Shown piece by piece: positions 10,901-18,549 of a stretch of DNA of 24,500 nt (positions are counted from its first letter, which is position 1; each line of letters opens with the position of its first letter). The DNA lies in the NCBI GenBank assembly GCA_009760855.2, contig WPIO01000121.1, positions 188,001-212,500 on the forward strand, read 5' to 3'. The notes beneath the pieces were generated by a model that had not been told where the DNA came from, did not search any database, and worked only from the letters and a program-made list of their open reading frames with translations. The translations under genes and the position numbers were made by a program. The stretch comes from Cristatella mucedo (lineage: Eukaryota > Bryozoa > Phylactolaemata > Cristatellidae).

Positions 10901-13900
10901 TTGCGTATTGTAATGCCGTTCTCGGTCGACCATGTGGTGAAGGGGCTCCCGTCAACATAAGTCATGGTGAATGTATTTGCTGATCAAGATCGTCGATTTG
11001 AGTTTGGTTGCATACATGATGCCCCTTAGTATTGACTAATATAAAGTTGGGAGCTATGCATTTAATTTCATTTTTATTTTGGAAATAGTTTGAAGAGGCA
11101 CGTCCTTTGGTTTTTGAGAGTATTCCCACTTATTACAAAGCCGTTCTGATGATGCGACAAAGGAGTGTGGATAAGTTAGAGACAACAAAAAATATTTTAT
11201 TTATATATTGCCCCAAAAGAACTTAATCTCTATTCAGGTGCTTTACACATGCCTCGGGCTCGAGCCCACGACCTCAGTCAGACCTTGGTTGGGGCGAACA
11301 CCTTAACCGCGAGACCAATCAGCTAGGCAACAATTGAATTAGAACGGAGGTAGCCGCTTAAGATGTTTTGGTAGGAATCGTTTGAGATTGTACCTAGTAG
11401 TTTTTGAGGTCGTTCGGCAAGAATGGTCAGAGTGTGGTCCACAGTGTAAAATGCTAAACTTTGCGTCGCCAAAGATTTTTTGAAAAAAGAGAGAGATCGA
11501 CCTCAGCTAATGTGTCGTAAGAGTACCAGTGGGTACGGGGAGAGGGCAAGATAGTTTATTCAGCAAGCCATGCAAAACTGGCACGTAGCAAAATATCACG
11601 TGAGACTGGACTCCAGAGCGAGCTCCACTCTGCTTTTGCAGCCAATGCATCGGGGTCTGTAGGCCTGTTTGGGATGACTTCCCTCACAGCGTTTCCAGAA
11701 GCCACCGTCGATAAAGCAGCAACGCTTCAGTCATCGACTGGAGCGTCACTGGTGAAGTGCAGCCTGGACTGCAAGCTTCAAAGTGACTGCATCGGCTTCT
11801 ACTTCCGCCTCACTGCTGGAGCGTGTCGTCTTCTGCGACGGCTTGCCTTACCATCAAATGATCGCGACATTTTCTACATAGATCAAGCGGGTTCGTCGCA
11901 TTCGGCTGCCGATCATGATAGTCTGTCCGTGTGCTTAAGTGTGAGCTTGTGTGATTTTGTAAGCCTATCATAGTTTTTGTTCGCTTATGTTTTCGTGCTT
12001 TTGCATATATGGATTTCGCATGCTAAGATATTCGCCTTGAAAACACACTTGCAATTCTGCGAATATCCAGGTTCGCAATCACACTTTGGTTAGTTAGTTT
12101 TCAAACTATTTACAGCGACTGCAGCATATCTGTCGGCGACCACGAGTCAGCTGACCACAAGTCAGCCGGCAACGAATTACCCAACAGCGACTTCAACGAC
12201 CACGAGGCTGCCGACCACGACTCTGCCGACTACGAGTCAGCCGATCACGACTCAGTCGAAAACGACTCTACCGACCACGAATTCGCCAACCACGACTCAG
12301 CAGACCACCACGATTACATTGTCATTCGGAACTACTCAGCTGATCACAAGCGTCTCTACCAAGGCAGCAACCAACACAAGCTTCGATCGAGGTTACTTAA
12401 GAAAGAAGCTTGCTGTGCGGCAAATAGTGCAGTGGCCAAAGCGAGTGCAAGCGGAAAGTTTTTGGCTCTGCTTAGCAGAGCTGATGCTGGAAATTTAAAT
12501 GCCTGCACGCCCACACTGACAAAAGCCAGGTCTCCGAGGGTAAAGTATTAGCAGCCGGAATAACGACCGCTTAGGGCTCTTCTGGCTCCCTGTCGTAGCT
12601 GTTATTGTTGATCAGTGAGAAGTCACTCGATGTTGGCTATTGCTTGGCCGAGAATCAGCTTTTCAAGCATGAAAAACCACTGAAACTCTTGGATCATTAG
12701 GAGGACCGAGCCTTGCAGAAACACTTCTATTAAGATTTGCCGGTTATCTGAAGTAACAACGTTAGTTTTTGTAAGCAGAGTAGTTTTAATTTTTTGGTAT
12801 CATAAGTAATTACTTAAATCTTTTAAATGCCTCGTCGTCACGATTGATTAATTTCAACATTAACAGTTTCGACGACTGACTATCTGAGCTCAAGTCCTGC
12901 AGAATTTCATACAAATCCGGCTGGAAATCGATATGGCTTAGCATGCTATATTGGATAGATTAGTTAGGTTTTATTTTATTTAACTTGAATTCCTATGAAA
13001 CGTGCTTGTTTTGCCCTCACGAGAACCATTTTATTAGTGATAGTGCAGTTGATTTTTATGCGAAAATGATATTGTAAAGCGAATTATATATTTTGTGAAT
13101 GTGGCTAGTCAATGGACATGTGACGCCGACCGTCCAGGCGTTGCACGACTCGAAAGCAGTGGCAGAAATCGCAGCTGCAACGGAGCGTGCGTTTCTTGCT
13201 TGGATTCAACGCTTGCTTGGCCTTAATCGACAGCGCTTGTGATTCTATTACTTTCTCTGCAGGCTCCGGATCGCCGGGAGTCGTGTCCTTACGTAAGTAA
13301 TAGGCACCAGTAAGATCTGTCAAATTTTACACGATTGAATGCCTGGGTTAATTCTACACTATAGCTATAAACATCTTGCTAACAACCGTGAGTGTGCTTG
13401 ATCCGGGTCGACTCTACATGAAGCTCATATTCATTGATGAATTCATGCTCCCCTTGGATTTAGTCACGTGACTAGTTACATCCAAACGTGGTGTCGCAAC
13501 GTGTCATAATTTGCCTCTATCCGTTTAGGGAAGCCAGCCAAACAGTCGACGTCATCTCCAAACAATTCTTTGTCTTGCTGTGGACCCGAGTACGTGTTTG
13601 ACGGCGACATGACTACTTATGCTGTCACGCAGGATGCTCCCTACCAATGGATCGCCGTCGATCTGAAAGAAAAATACAACGTGTCAACGATCACCGTGAC
13701 TGCTGTAAAAGCCGCAAATGACGGTTGGTGATTGCCTTGGCTCGTGCTGATGCTGCTGCAGCTCGGTTGCTCTTTGAGCTGCTATCGAGTGCTCGATTCT
13801 ACCCCAGTCCGAATATCTTCAATCCTGTTGAGGATATTCGGACTGGGACAGATTTCTGACCAGGATGCTGCTGGATGCAGTGGACGCAATGGCCAGCTGC

Positions 13901-16590
13901 AGGGATGCAGTGAGACGAGCTTAGCTCGCTCAAAGCTCGTGCATCCGGGGCTGAGAGACGAACAGCACCACTGTGATTTAACTAATGCATTCTTGTTTCA
14001 AGGTGGATGCAGGCGGGGGGGGGCCTGTTCTCCGCGAAGCTCAAGCATTGCTTTAGTAGCTGCATCCTGTTATTCGCCTAAGGCAAATAGTAGGTGCGTT
14101 CTGCCACCTACTGGTGAGCAGTGATTATTCTCAGCCTACTTGGGTCTGTACAACAAGTTTCGTAAGAGTTTGTTAGCTTGACAATTTGTTTTAAAAAGAC
14201 GAGTGAACTTGATTCAAATAACACCAACCAGATTCAAATAGAAGAAATGATCGTATACAAAGGGTCTAAAGCAACGGGACACGTTGCTTTGTGTACAAGG
14301 AATGCTGCGGCCACATTTCGGCTACTACGTTTAGAGTACTACGCTGCCTTGGCAATCAAGACTGTCACCACAATACTGCTCAATAGAAGAATCGGTGTCG
14401 TTTTTCTGCTTAGACTAAGCATCTTGGCTTTCTTTTTTTCAAATGTATAACGGTGTTTTCCGCGTATTCCAGATCGCAGAACACGCCGCTGCATTGATTT
14501 AGAACCTTATTATTGCAGAGGCAAGTCTAGATTAGCATTATTTAAGTAAGTCGGGATTAGCTGTTTTAAGTAATTCTGTTCGAGCTTTCGGTGGAGGGAA
14601 TTTACGGCCAAGACCTCGCTTGCAGTATTTCCAGACTGCACGTATGACATACTTGAAATGGAAGTCTCGTTATAGCCTCAAAAGCTATACGGGACTCTAT
14701 ACCTCTTTACAGCACTAGCGACCTGAGATGGTTAAAATTACGCCTGATTCTCCCTATTTATTTCGGAGAGTGGTGTTTGGAGCCCGAGAGATGGTTGTTA
14801 AACTAATGTGAATCAGATTTCCGGGGCTACGAAGAGCTTTCATACTTTGTATCTGCCAAGGTCTCCGCTGAATGGACTTACTGGACTCACGGATATCACG
14901 CCTTGGACTAAATGTTGGCTCAGAAACCAAGAGCACTTTGTTTCAGCTCTATGGCATAAAGCTATTACGCTCGAGTTCTGGGAGCGTCGGAAGGAACTCT
15001 AACCCGGAAGTTAGCCGTCGGATGAAGTCTCTCTTCCTCAAAGTGAATGCCGCTGGCAAATTAAAGCCCCTGCGTTCAAATTATGTGAGCCAAGGTCCTT
15101 TCATTCCTCGTTGCTATTAATGCACAAATACAAAATGACATTTCCATCTAAACCTATGAACTCGACCTTGAGGTAAATTTGGGCCACCCTAGGGGTGACT
15201 GACACGACTTAGCAGCCCATCGCGAGCAGCCTCTGCGAGATGCAGCTACAAGCAGCAACAGGAGGGCAGAGCTCGAGACGGCCAGTATCAAATGTTTCAA
15301 AGCCTCAACGGAACGACGCTCGCTGCAGTAGACCTTACGCAGATATCCCCTTCGATCGCTACCAGCTCGAACGCTGCCAATCGATACACTCCGGGAGACA
15401 GTGAGGAGAAAACTCTAGACAACCCTGGAGAATTGCCAAATACTGAGTCCTCTAGGTCACGAGACGCTCAGTGAATTCGTTGCTTCTCAAAAAGCGTCCA
15501 ATAACTTCCGATTCTTCGACCAAGGTATCAGCTTTCACTGAAGAAGTCTCTGTCCGATCGCAATAGCTGCATTACTGCTTCAGGTCGGCTTTGCTCGCTG
15601 TACAAAAGCATGTCGCATTGTTTCGCACCATCACGATGAAGCGGAAGCCATAGATGGCAACCGTCAGGTAGTGACGTCGCTCATCAGAGACTCGAGACCG
15701 TCACGTCGTCTGGTTCTTACCGCTAGAGCCGAAACGCCATAACCAAGAGTTCTCGTTGACGAGTCTAAGCCTGCTTCGAACACCAACCTACGTAGGAATA
15801 GTGGTCCGATGAAACCCAATGGTAGAGTGCCTGAAAAATTTGAACCAATTCTAGTTTACTCACTGCTGAGTTCTTGACGGACATGAACCATTTTAGACTG
15901 CAAAACTTTGCCGCTGTTGCTGAAACAATACTGAATGCATGCTCAGTCACAAAACTCGAGCAAATTTGTTCGGACTGGGCTGTTAAAACAGAGAATAATA
16001 TAATTAAATAAATTTTCGTAATATAATCTATATTTAATTGCCTCTATGCAAATTACGCCATTGCACGGAAAGCCACTTTCTCTCAACTCCACCCGCCGAG
16101 GCCTTGGGAAGGCCGATTCCCTTCTTCCGGTCTGTTGCTCGGACACAGTGAGCTGCGTCACAAGCCGTAAGCCAGAGGTCCGCAACCGGTGGACCGGTGG
16201 TCCGTGGCGCCCCTCCATGAGCAGGAGCTCGGCGGAGGAGGTGCTCACTGGAAGCACAAGCGAGAGCTCTTGCACGTCGTCCGTCGCGTGTTCCCTCTGC
16301 ATTTCGCGAAACGCGCCGCCGCTCAATTGCCGCCGCTTCGTTTAGCTCACGGGGCGCACGACTACGATTTGCGAGTCGGCTGGAGCTTCAGTCCTGATTC
16401 CGTTTTCTTCAACGGATTGCTGTGCTCGCACTTCACCGGAAAGATGGGAGGAAGTAACAGCGTCAACTTCACGTGCCCAAAGTATACGATTGGAAGATAT
16501 GTGAGCTTACAGGTTACCTCGGCATATCAAAATAAAAATAACTTGTACTTGGCCGAGATGACCGTCTACGGAACTGAGTGGGATGACTGA
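6887..16590 (+). CDS. Secreted PAN - mucin-like linker - FTP/F5-8C-like lectin (six-exon gene model)
   Basis: The inferred join is 6887-6953, 11690-11890, 12116-12391, 13263-13292, 13529-13723 and 16346-16590, about 337 codons including the stop. The predicted protein is extracellular. It has a signal peptide (residues 1-22), a four-cysteine PAN/apple domain (about 23-89), a Thr/Ser/Pro linker (about 90-181), a ten-residue spacer, and a galactose-binding-like beta-sandwich domain (about 192-337). All introns are phase 1 and join without breaking the frame, which is typical of shuffled extracellular modules. PAN domains bind proteins or carbohydrates, and FTP domains of fucolectins bind fucose. 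In this protein the R-x-D-C-C sugar and calcium signature expected before 'LRVG' is replaced by ANDAHGAHDYD, so fucose binding is doubtful. The first and third donors (after 11890 and 12391) are weak matches. Extra or alternative exons in the 4.7-kb first intron cannot be excluded. A tandem paralogue ends at base 86. Confidence 0.65.
7150..7290. repeat. (CT)n-rich low-complexity tract in intron 1
   Basis: This is a degenerate pyrimidine-rich stretch dominated by TCTCTC units. It produces an apparent poly-(SL) open frame (7025-7348), which is an artefact. Confidence 0.9.
7386..7408. repeat. 23-nt near-perfect palindrome in intron 1
   Basis: The arms gctcgtgcaac and gttgcacgagc are exact reverse complements around a single central T. 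The arm length exceeds casual chance, but I know of no binding factor for it. Confidence 0.8.
7889..7953. repeat. (CA)n microsatellite with short (TA)n end, in intron 1
   Basis: After cacagagacacac, uninterrupted CA units run from about 7899 to 7946, then TATATAT. The layout, CA followed by TA, is the same as at 3791-3938. Frames across it on both strands are artefacts. Confidence 0.97.
8698..8736. repeat. Foldback hairpin in intron 1 (12 bp + 5 bp stem)
   Basis: The outer arms attacgactggc (8698-8709) and gccagtcgtaat (8725-8736) are perfect complements. Inside them, after one C-A mismatch, ctgcg pairs with cgcag around a 3-nt loop. It resembles the core of a foldback or MITE-like element rather than a known RNA gene. 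Confidence 0.75.
8921..9612 (-). mobile_element. LINE family 2, 3' fragment (minus-strand copy)
   Basis: A minus-strand reading frame from about 9604 to 8993 encodes a CR1/L2-type RT C-terminal region. It shows NCNSLLVGLPKKVTRPLQLV, then LRPKTIGDRNLS, RLWNSLPQYLHNDNYC, and ends ESRSGCE plus stop. One in-frame TAG at 9344-9346 interrupts it; frame is otherwise kept across that stop. The 3' end, including a tgtgggtgtta block and an atgtatctccgtc end at about 8921, is shared with 10373-10712. A third, more divergent copy lies at 17815-18062. It is distinct from family 1, which has a different C-terminus and 3' UTR. Confidence 0.8.
8993..9604 (-). pseudogene. RT C-terminal region of LINE family 2
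   Basis: This is a dead fragment of 203 codons with one stop (TAG at 9344-9346). The 'NCNSLL-GLP' and 'RLWNSLPQ' blocks are the same kind of post-RT motifs as NSLLTGLP and AWNSIPTC in family 1, which shows distant relatedness. The RT palm motifs and endonuclease are absent. It sits in the first intron of the PAN-FTP gene, antisense to it. Confidence 0.75.
9628..10334 (+). pseudogene. Reverse transcriptase core of LINE family 1 (broken)
   Basis: This carries LSNYRPV, then an in-frame TAA at 9724-9726, then ERVVADQLNSYIETSHLASKF. A one-base deletion lies near 9819 (compared with the long copy), followed by an open frame at 9837-10334. That frame has the RT motifs VSLLVLLDLSAAFDNIDH, GITGTALQWFRSYLSGRL, GVPQGSMLGP and [16 protein letters not shown] (YADD codons 10176-10187). 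It drifts out of frame near 10290 and ends at 10334. Catalytic Asp residues are present in the preserved part, but the gene is not intact. Confidence 0.88.
9628..10372 (+). mobile_element. LINE family 1 internal fragment (RT region), in intron 1
   Basis: This plus-strand homologue of the RT part of the long copy (minus strand of 21605-24500) lacks both the endonuclease and the 3' UTR. It starts around 9628 (ggaagcggtactcgggccacttctc) and stops abruptly at about 10372 after the GKPSVI block. Family-2 sequence in the same orientation begins at 10373. Loss of the normal 3' end is unusual for a LINE insertion. Confidence 0.85.
10373..10712 (+). mobile_element. LINE family 2, 3' end (plus-strand copy)
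   Basis: This contains the family-2 C-terminus RRLWNSLRQFLCNDNYS and PLLRETQSVGYRISTESR followed by a stop (LRCE* at about 10626-10638). The 3' end gtgagtgagccatac...acacccacatgg...gacggagata mirrors the minus copy at 8921-9290. The arms are about 340 bp and strongly similar. The copy is 5'-truncated exactly where the family-1 RT fragment ends. Confidence 0.8.
11195..11335 (-). mobile_element. tRNA-derived SINE with a LINE family-1 3' tail
   Basis: On the minus strand, a tRNA-like head has an A-box-like tggtctcgcggttaagg (plus 11301-11317) and a B box GGGCTCGAGCC (plus 11257-11267). After the head comes a tail starting gcatgtgtaaagcacctg, then agagattaagttctt, ggggca and an AT-rich end (plus about 11195-11250). 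The tail matches the family-1 LINE 3' end (for example 21617-21673: gataaagcgccctcagagaacttaatctct...gcgctttaca). A tRNA-like head fused to a LINE tail is the classic tailed-SINE design, with the LINE's reverse transcriptase acting in trans. It is not a functional tRNA: the body is not a proper cloverleaf. Confidence 0.7.
11690..11890 (+). CDS. Exon 2: PAN/apple-like domain
   Basis: The acceptor is cctcacag (ending 11689) and the phase is 1. The exon starts with CG, which completes Ala with the last G of exon 1. The peptide begins AFPEATVDKAATLQ and carries four Cys in KCSLDCKLQSDC and GAC, with FYF (GFYFRLT) before the last one and a short C-R-L-L strand, the PAN/apple layout C-x3-C-x5-C...C. 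It ends near YIDQAG with a weak donor G|GTTCGT at 11890/11891, phase 1. PAN modules mediate protein or carbohydrate contacts. The exon codes for about 67 residues, short for a PAN domain (about 80), so the N- or C-edge may be incomplete. It might be a divergent apple-like domain. Confidence 0.65.
12116..12391 (+). CDS. Exon 3: mucin-like Thr/Ser/Pro linker of 12 pentad repeats
   Basis: The acceptor is ttacag at 12115. The frame enters in phase 1 (CG+ACT) and is open to 12391. From 12133 to 12312 the DNA is 12 tandem 15-bp units encoding pentads of the form x-P-T-T-x, such as LPTTT, LPTTS, QPITT, LPTTN, SPTTT. Thr and Pro dominate, as in mucin-type, O-glycosylated stalks that separate adhesive domains. 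After the pentads comes LITSVSTKAATNTSFDRG with an NTS sequon. The donor G|GTTACT (12391/12392) is weak, and a longer exon cannot be excluded. The units have diverged, so the array is old. Confidence 0.65.
13263..13292 (+). CDS. Exon 4: 30-nt mini-exon
   Basis: The acceptor ctttctctgcag and the donor GTAAGT (13293-13298) are near-consensus and exactly 30 nt apart. The phase is 1 on both sides, so inclusion or skipping keeps the frame. It encodes about 10 residues, GSGSPGVVSL, a flexible spacer between the mucin-like linker and the lectin domain. The strong splice sites argue for a real exon despite its size. It would be a natural cassette exon. No independent evidence (cDNA) is available. Confidence 0.55.
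13529..13723 (+). CDS. Exon 5: first half of the FTP/F5-8C-like domain
   Basis: The acceptor is cgtttag (ending 13528), phase 1. The peptide starts at about KPAKQSTSSPNNS and carries adjacent Cys (SCCGPEYVFDGD), a D-G-D turn, YQWIAVDLKEKYNVS and TITVTAVKAAND. The layout matches the N-terminal half of discoidin/FTP domains (a 'DG-x-x-x-T', then 'W-x-x-VDL', then a hydrophobic strand). NNS and NVS are N-glycosylation sequons. The donor GAC G|GTTGGT after 13723 leaves phase 1 and joins exon 6 as Ala. The expected sugar/calcium signature R-x-D-C-C at the start of the next strand is absent, although the spacing to 'LRVG' fits with no missing exon. Confidence 0.75.
13803..13847. repeat. 45-nt hairpin in intron 5 (15-bp perfect stem, extendable to 20 bp)
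   Basis: The arms cccagtccgaatatc and gatattcggactggg are exact complements. The next five pairs include four matches and one G-T. The loop is tcctg. It lies just after the intron donor (13724), in a stretch with repeated ggatgcag words (13863-13907), and matches no annotated RNA type. Confidence 0.8.
14268..14290. repeat. Short hairpin in intron 5
   Basis: aaagcaacg and cgttgcttt pair perfectly (9 bp) around a ggaca loop. It is a minor feature with no function visible. Confidence 0.6.
14291..16345. other. Intron 5, remainder, nothing recognised
   Basis: I recognise no further exons, domain hits or repeat families. Frames at 14808-15120, 15765-16326 and elsewhere are unrelated to known proteins. 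The acceptor is tttcgtttag at 16336-16345. A patch at 16173-16187 (cagaggtccgcaacc) resembles a hAT-type terminal motif but has no matching partner. Confidence 0.4.
16346..16590 (+). CDS. Exon 6: second half of the FTP/F5-8C-like domain and stop
   Basis: Exon 5's last G plus CT makes Ala, then HGAHDYDLRVGWSFSPDS, GLLCSHFTG, a VNFTCPKYTIGRYVSLQV strand and LYLAEMTVYGTEWDD, with the TGA stop at 16588-16590. The 'GRYVSLQ' and 'AEMTVYG' strands are hallmarks of this fold. Two Cys (LLCSH and FTCPK) could form a disulphide. NFT is a sequon. The frame is open upstream of 16346 as well, but the AG at 16344-16345 and the matching phase support this start. It is similar to the tail of the upstream paralogue at 1-86. 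Confidence 0.8.
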
Positions 16591-16755
16591 CCGTCCACCA
16601 GGAATTCGTCTTAGCCGGCGAATACGCCGCCTACAAGATCGCTTAATTGCCGCTGAGCTTTACAATGTCATGTGAATATTTGCTTACTTATGTTAGGCGG
16701 GCCACACCAGGCTTCGCCGATAGCCAGGACAGTGTTGAGCACGTGACTCCCAGCT
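16591..16755 (+). other. 3' UTR/flank homologous to 87-255
   Basis: This flank is conserved with the flank after base 86 (ccgtccaccagg, agatcg, gagcacgtgactc). It supports a duplication unit that includes the 3' end. Confidence 0.55.
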
Positions 16756-17008
16756 ACTTTTTCACTTAAAGTTGGCTCAACGCTCGAGCTCCGAGCGATG
16801 GCAGCTCTTTTCAAGAAGCTATTTAGTCACCGGCATTCACTTAGCCATAACTACAGTAATCTTGGCAGTGCTTCTAATTCAGACGACTTCTCTGGGTGTT
16901 TTCTAGGACAGCTGTTGTCCTAAACCATAGAGATTCACGCATACCCATGTCAGCACTGTCAATAATCTATAACATAGCCTTCACAGTTTTTTCCGTCTGT
17001 CTAACTTG

Positions 17009-17014
17009 AATAAA
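17009..17014 (+). promoter_or_regulatory. Candidate poly(A) signal AATAAA
   Basis: AATAAA lies 419 nt after the TGA of the PAN-FTP gene and is followed by a T-rich stretch. It is the first AATAAA I see downstream of the stop. Use is inferred. Confidence 0.45.
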
Positions 17015-17589
17015 GTAAAACAGTGTTTCTTATGCGGCCACTGCAGCTTTCAATATTTTCTTTTTGCCCTATGCTTTCTCTCGAAGCTCATTTCATGGAA
17101 AGAGTCGATACTCCAGACTATCTCAAGCTAGACACCTACTACGATAAGATATCCTGAAGAGCCCTAAGAAGATGAACTCTGTCCTTGTACTGAAATGAAC
17201 TTACATGAAATTCACTTGAATCCGGGAGCTCTACAGACCCATACGGTTTTTTCTTTGGTGCCTTGCGGTTTCCTTCGGCGTCGTTTGGTTAGCAAATGTA
17301 AGCAGCCTTGGTTATCTTGCCCGTCCGAACGTCACACTGCCGAATGAGTACTTAAAACCAAACGGACGGCAAAGCTCCTTTCACGATGCCGGAGTCAATG
17401 AATCAATCAATGTCCATCTTAGTCAATTACCGAAGGGGAGCTGTTGCAAGCGACAGACTCGTACACCAAGCTGTGTGTGCAAACAATCGTCGCCAACGAC
17501 AATCGTCGTAACGATCACAACGTTCGTAAACATCACAACTGTCGTCACCGACAACCGAACTTCAAATGTAAGGATCCTAGCTGATTAAG

Positions 17590-17740
17590 CAGCCTCTTTT
17601 TGTATAGCGCCAGAAGAGCCTTTACGGCTATCACCACCGCTTGCCGTCGCGACAAAGAATCGCCCACCACAAGAATCTAACCCACGACCTCGGGACCGAG
17701 GTCGTGAAAGCAACCGCCTTACCTAGTGTGCCATAACGGT
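17590..17740 (-). mobile_element. tRNA-derived SINE-like element (second type)
   Basis: On the minus strand there is an A box TGGCACACTAGG (plus 17722-17733, near the TGGCNNAGTNGG consensus) and a B-box-like GGGTTAGATTC (plus 17673-17683). Between them is a 10-bp perfect stem (acgacctcgg...ccgaggtcgt, plus 17684-17705). The downstream tail, gtaaaggctcttctggcgctatac, is reminiscent of LINE 3' ends but only weakly like family 1. It is likely a transcribed-type SINE fragment and not a functional tRNA. Confidence 0.5.
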
Positions 17741-17814
17741 TGTTTCTTGGTCAGAAAATCCACAAATACTACGTGGTAATTGAGCTGGAGATATTCGTAT
17801 AGCGTACTTAAAAC

Positions 17815-18062
17815 CTCAGCGGGTTTCGGTAGGAATTCGGTAGCCAACAGACTTCATCTCATTCAACAGAGAGAAGGTGAGACGTATAGCTGAGCCTGGG
17901 AGCAGTCGAGGCAGTGATTGGCATGGATGTAGCAGCTCGGGAGGAATGCGCCATAGCCTGCAGCAGAACAGTATTTATCTTTGAGCAGGAATTGTGGAAG
18001 TGAGTTCCGCAGACTAGAACTTGCAGAGGAAACGCTTCGGCAGCCAACGACTATGCTCAAGC
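17815..18062 (-). mobile_element. LINE family 2, 3' fragment (third copy, divergent)
   Basis: The minus strand encodes SSLRNSLPQFLLKDKYC, recognisably the RLWNSLPQYLHNDNYC block of 8993-9604. The DNA aligns over about 250 bp (actcatt/cagacttcatctcat...gcgggtttcggta). It has lost the terminal 3' block present in the other two copies. Confidence 0.75.
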
Positions 18063-18549
18063 AGTCATTGCATGTGCTGACCGTGTGCTGACTGCGTGCG
18101 TACCATTGAGAAGAAAGACGCGAATAAGGGGAACAAACGAGGGAGCCAACCTTCTAGTGTTGCCGTGCAGGGCAAACGTTGGAATCTTCTTATTTTTGTC
18201 TCATATAAATGCCACCAGGTTTTTGCTATTCATATATTTTCCCAATTGGCTCTTTTGCAGGGTCCCGTAAAATTTTGAACTTTGCCGTGTCTTCAGTTGG
18301 GTGGCTTCCGTGGCACTTTTTTCTTTAGTGGCCATTTTTTTCAAGCATGCACTCCTTGCTTTCAACAAGCAGTTTTCATTTTGTAATGTTTACTATTTTA
18401 ATATTATTATTCATATTTATTTCTACTTTTAATTTTCATTTTTAGTTCTTACAATAAGTAAGGATGTTTTATATTATGTATATTTACATGGAGTCACTAA
18501 GGGGACCCGCGCTCCCAAATAGTTGTGTACTGTTGGCCCCGCCGCCATT
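18063..18549. other. Non-coding stretch, nothing recognised
   Basis: This is largely T-rich from 18290 to 18480. No gene or known repeat is visible. Confidence 0.35.

Noticed and set aside
11251-11325. Functional tRNA gene on the minus strand
   Set aside because: The tail matches a LINE 3' end and no cloverleaf forms, so it is a SINE head.
16189-16345. 5' extension of the last exon (frame is open from 16189)
   Set aside because: The upstream peptide is Arg/His/Gly-rich without domain similarity; the AG at 16344-16345 with phase 1 gives a clean join to exon 5.
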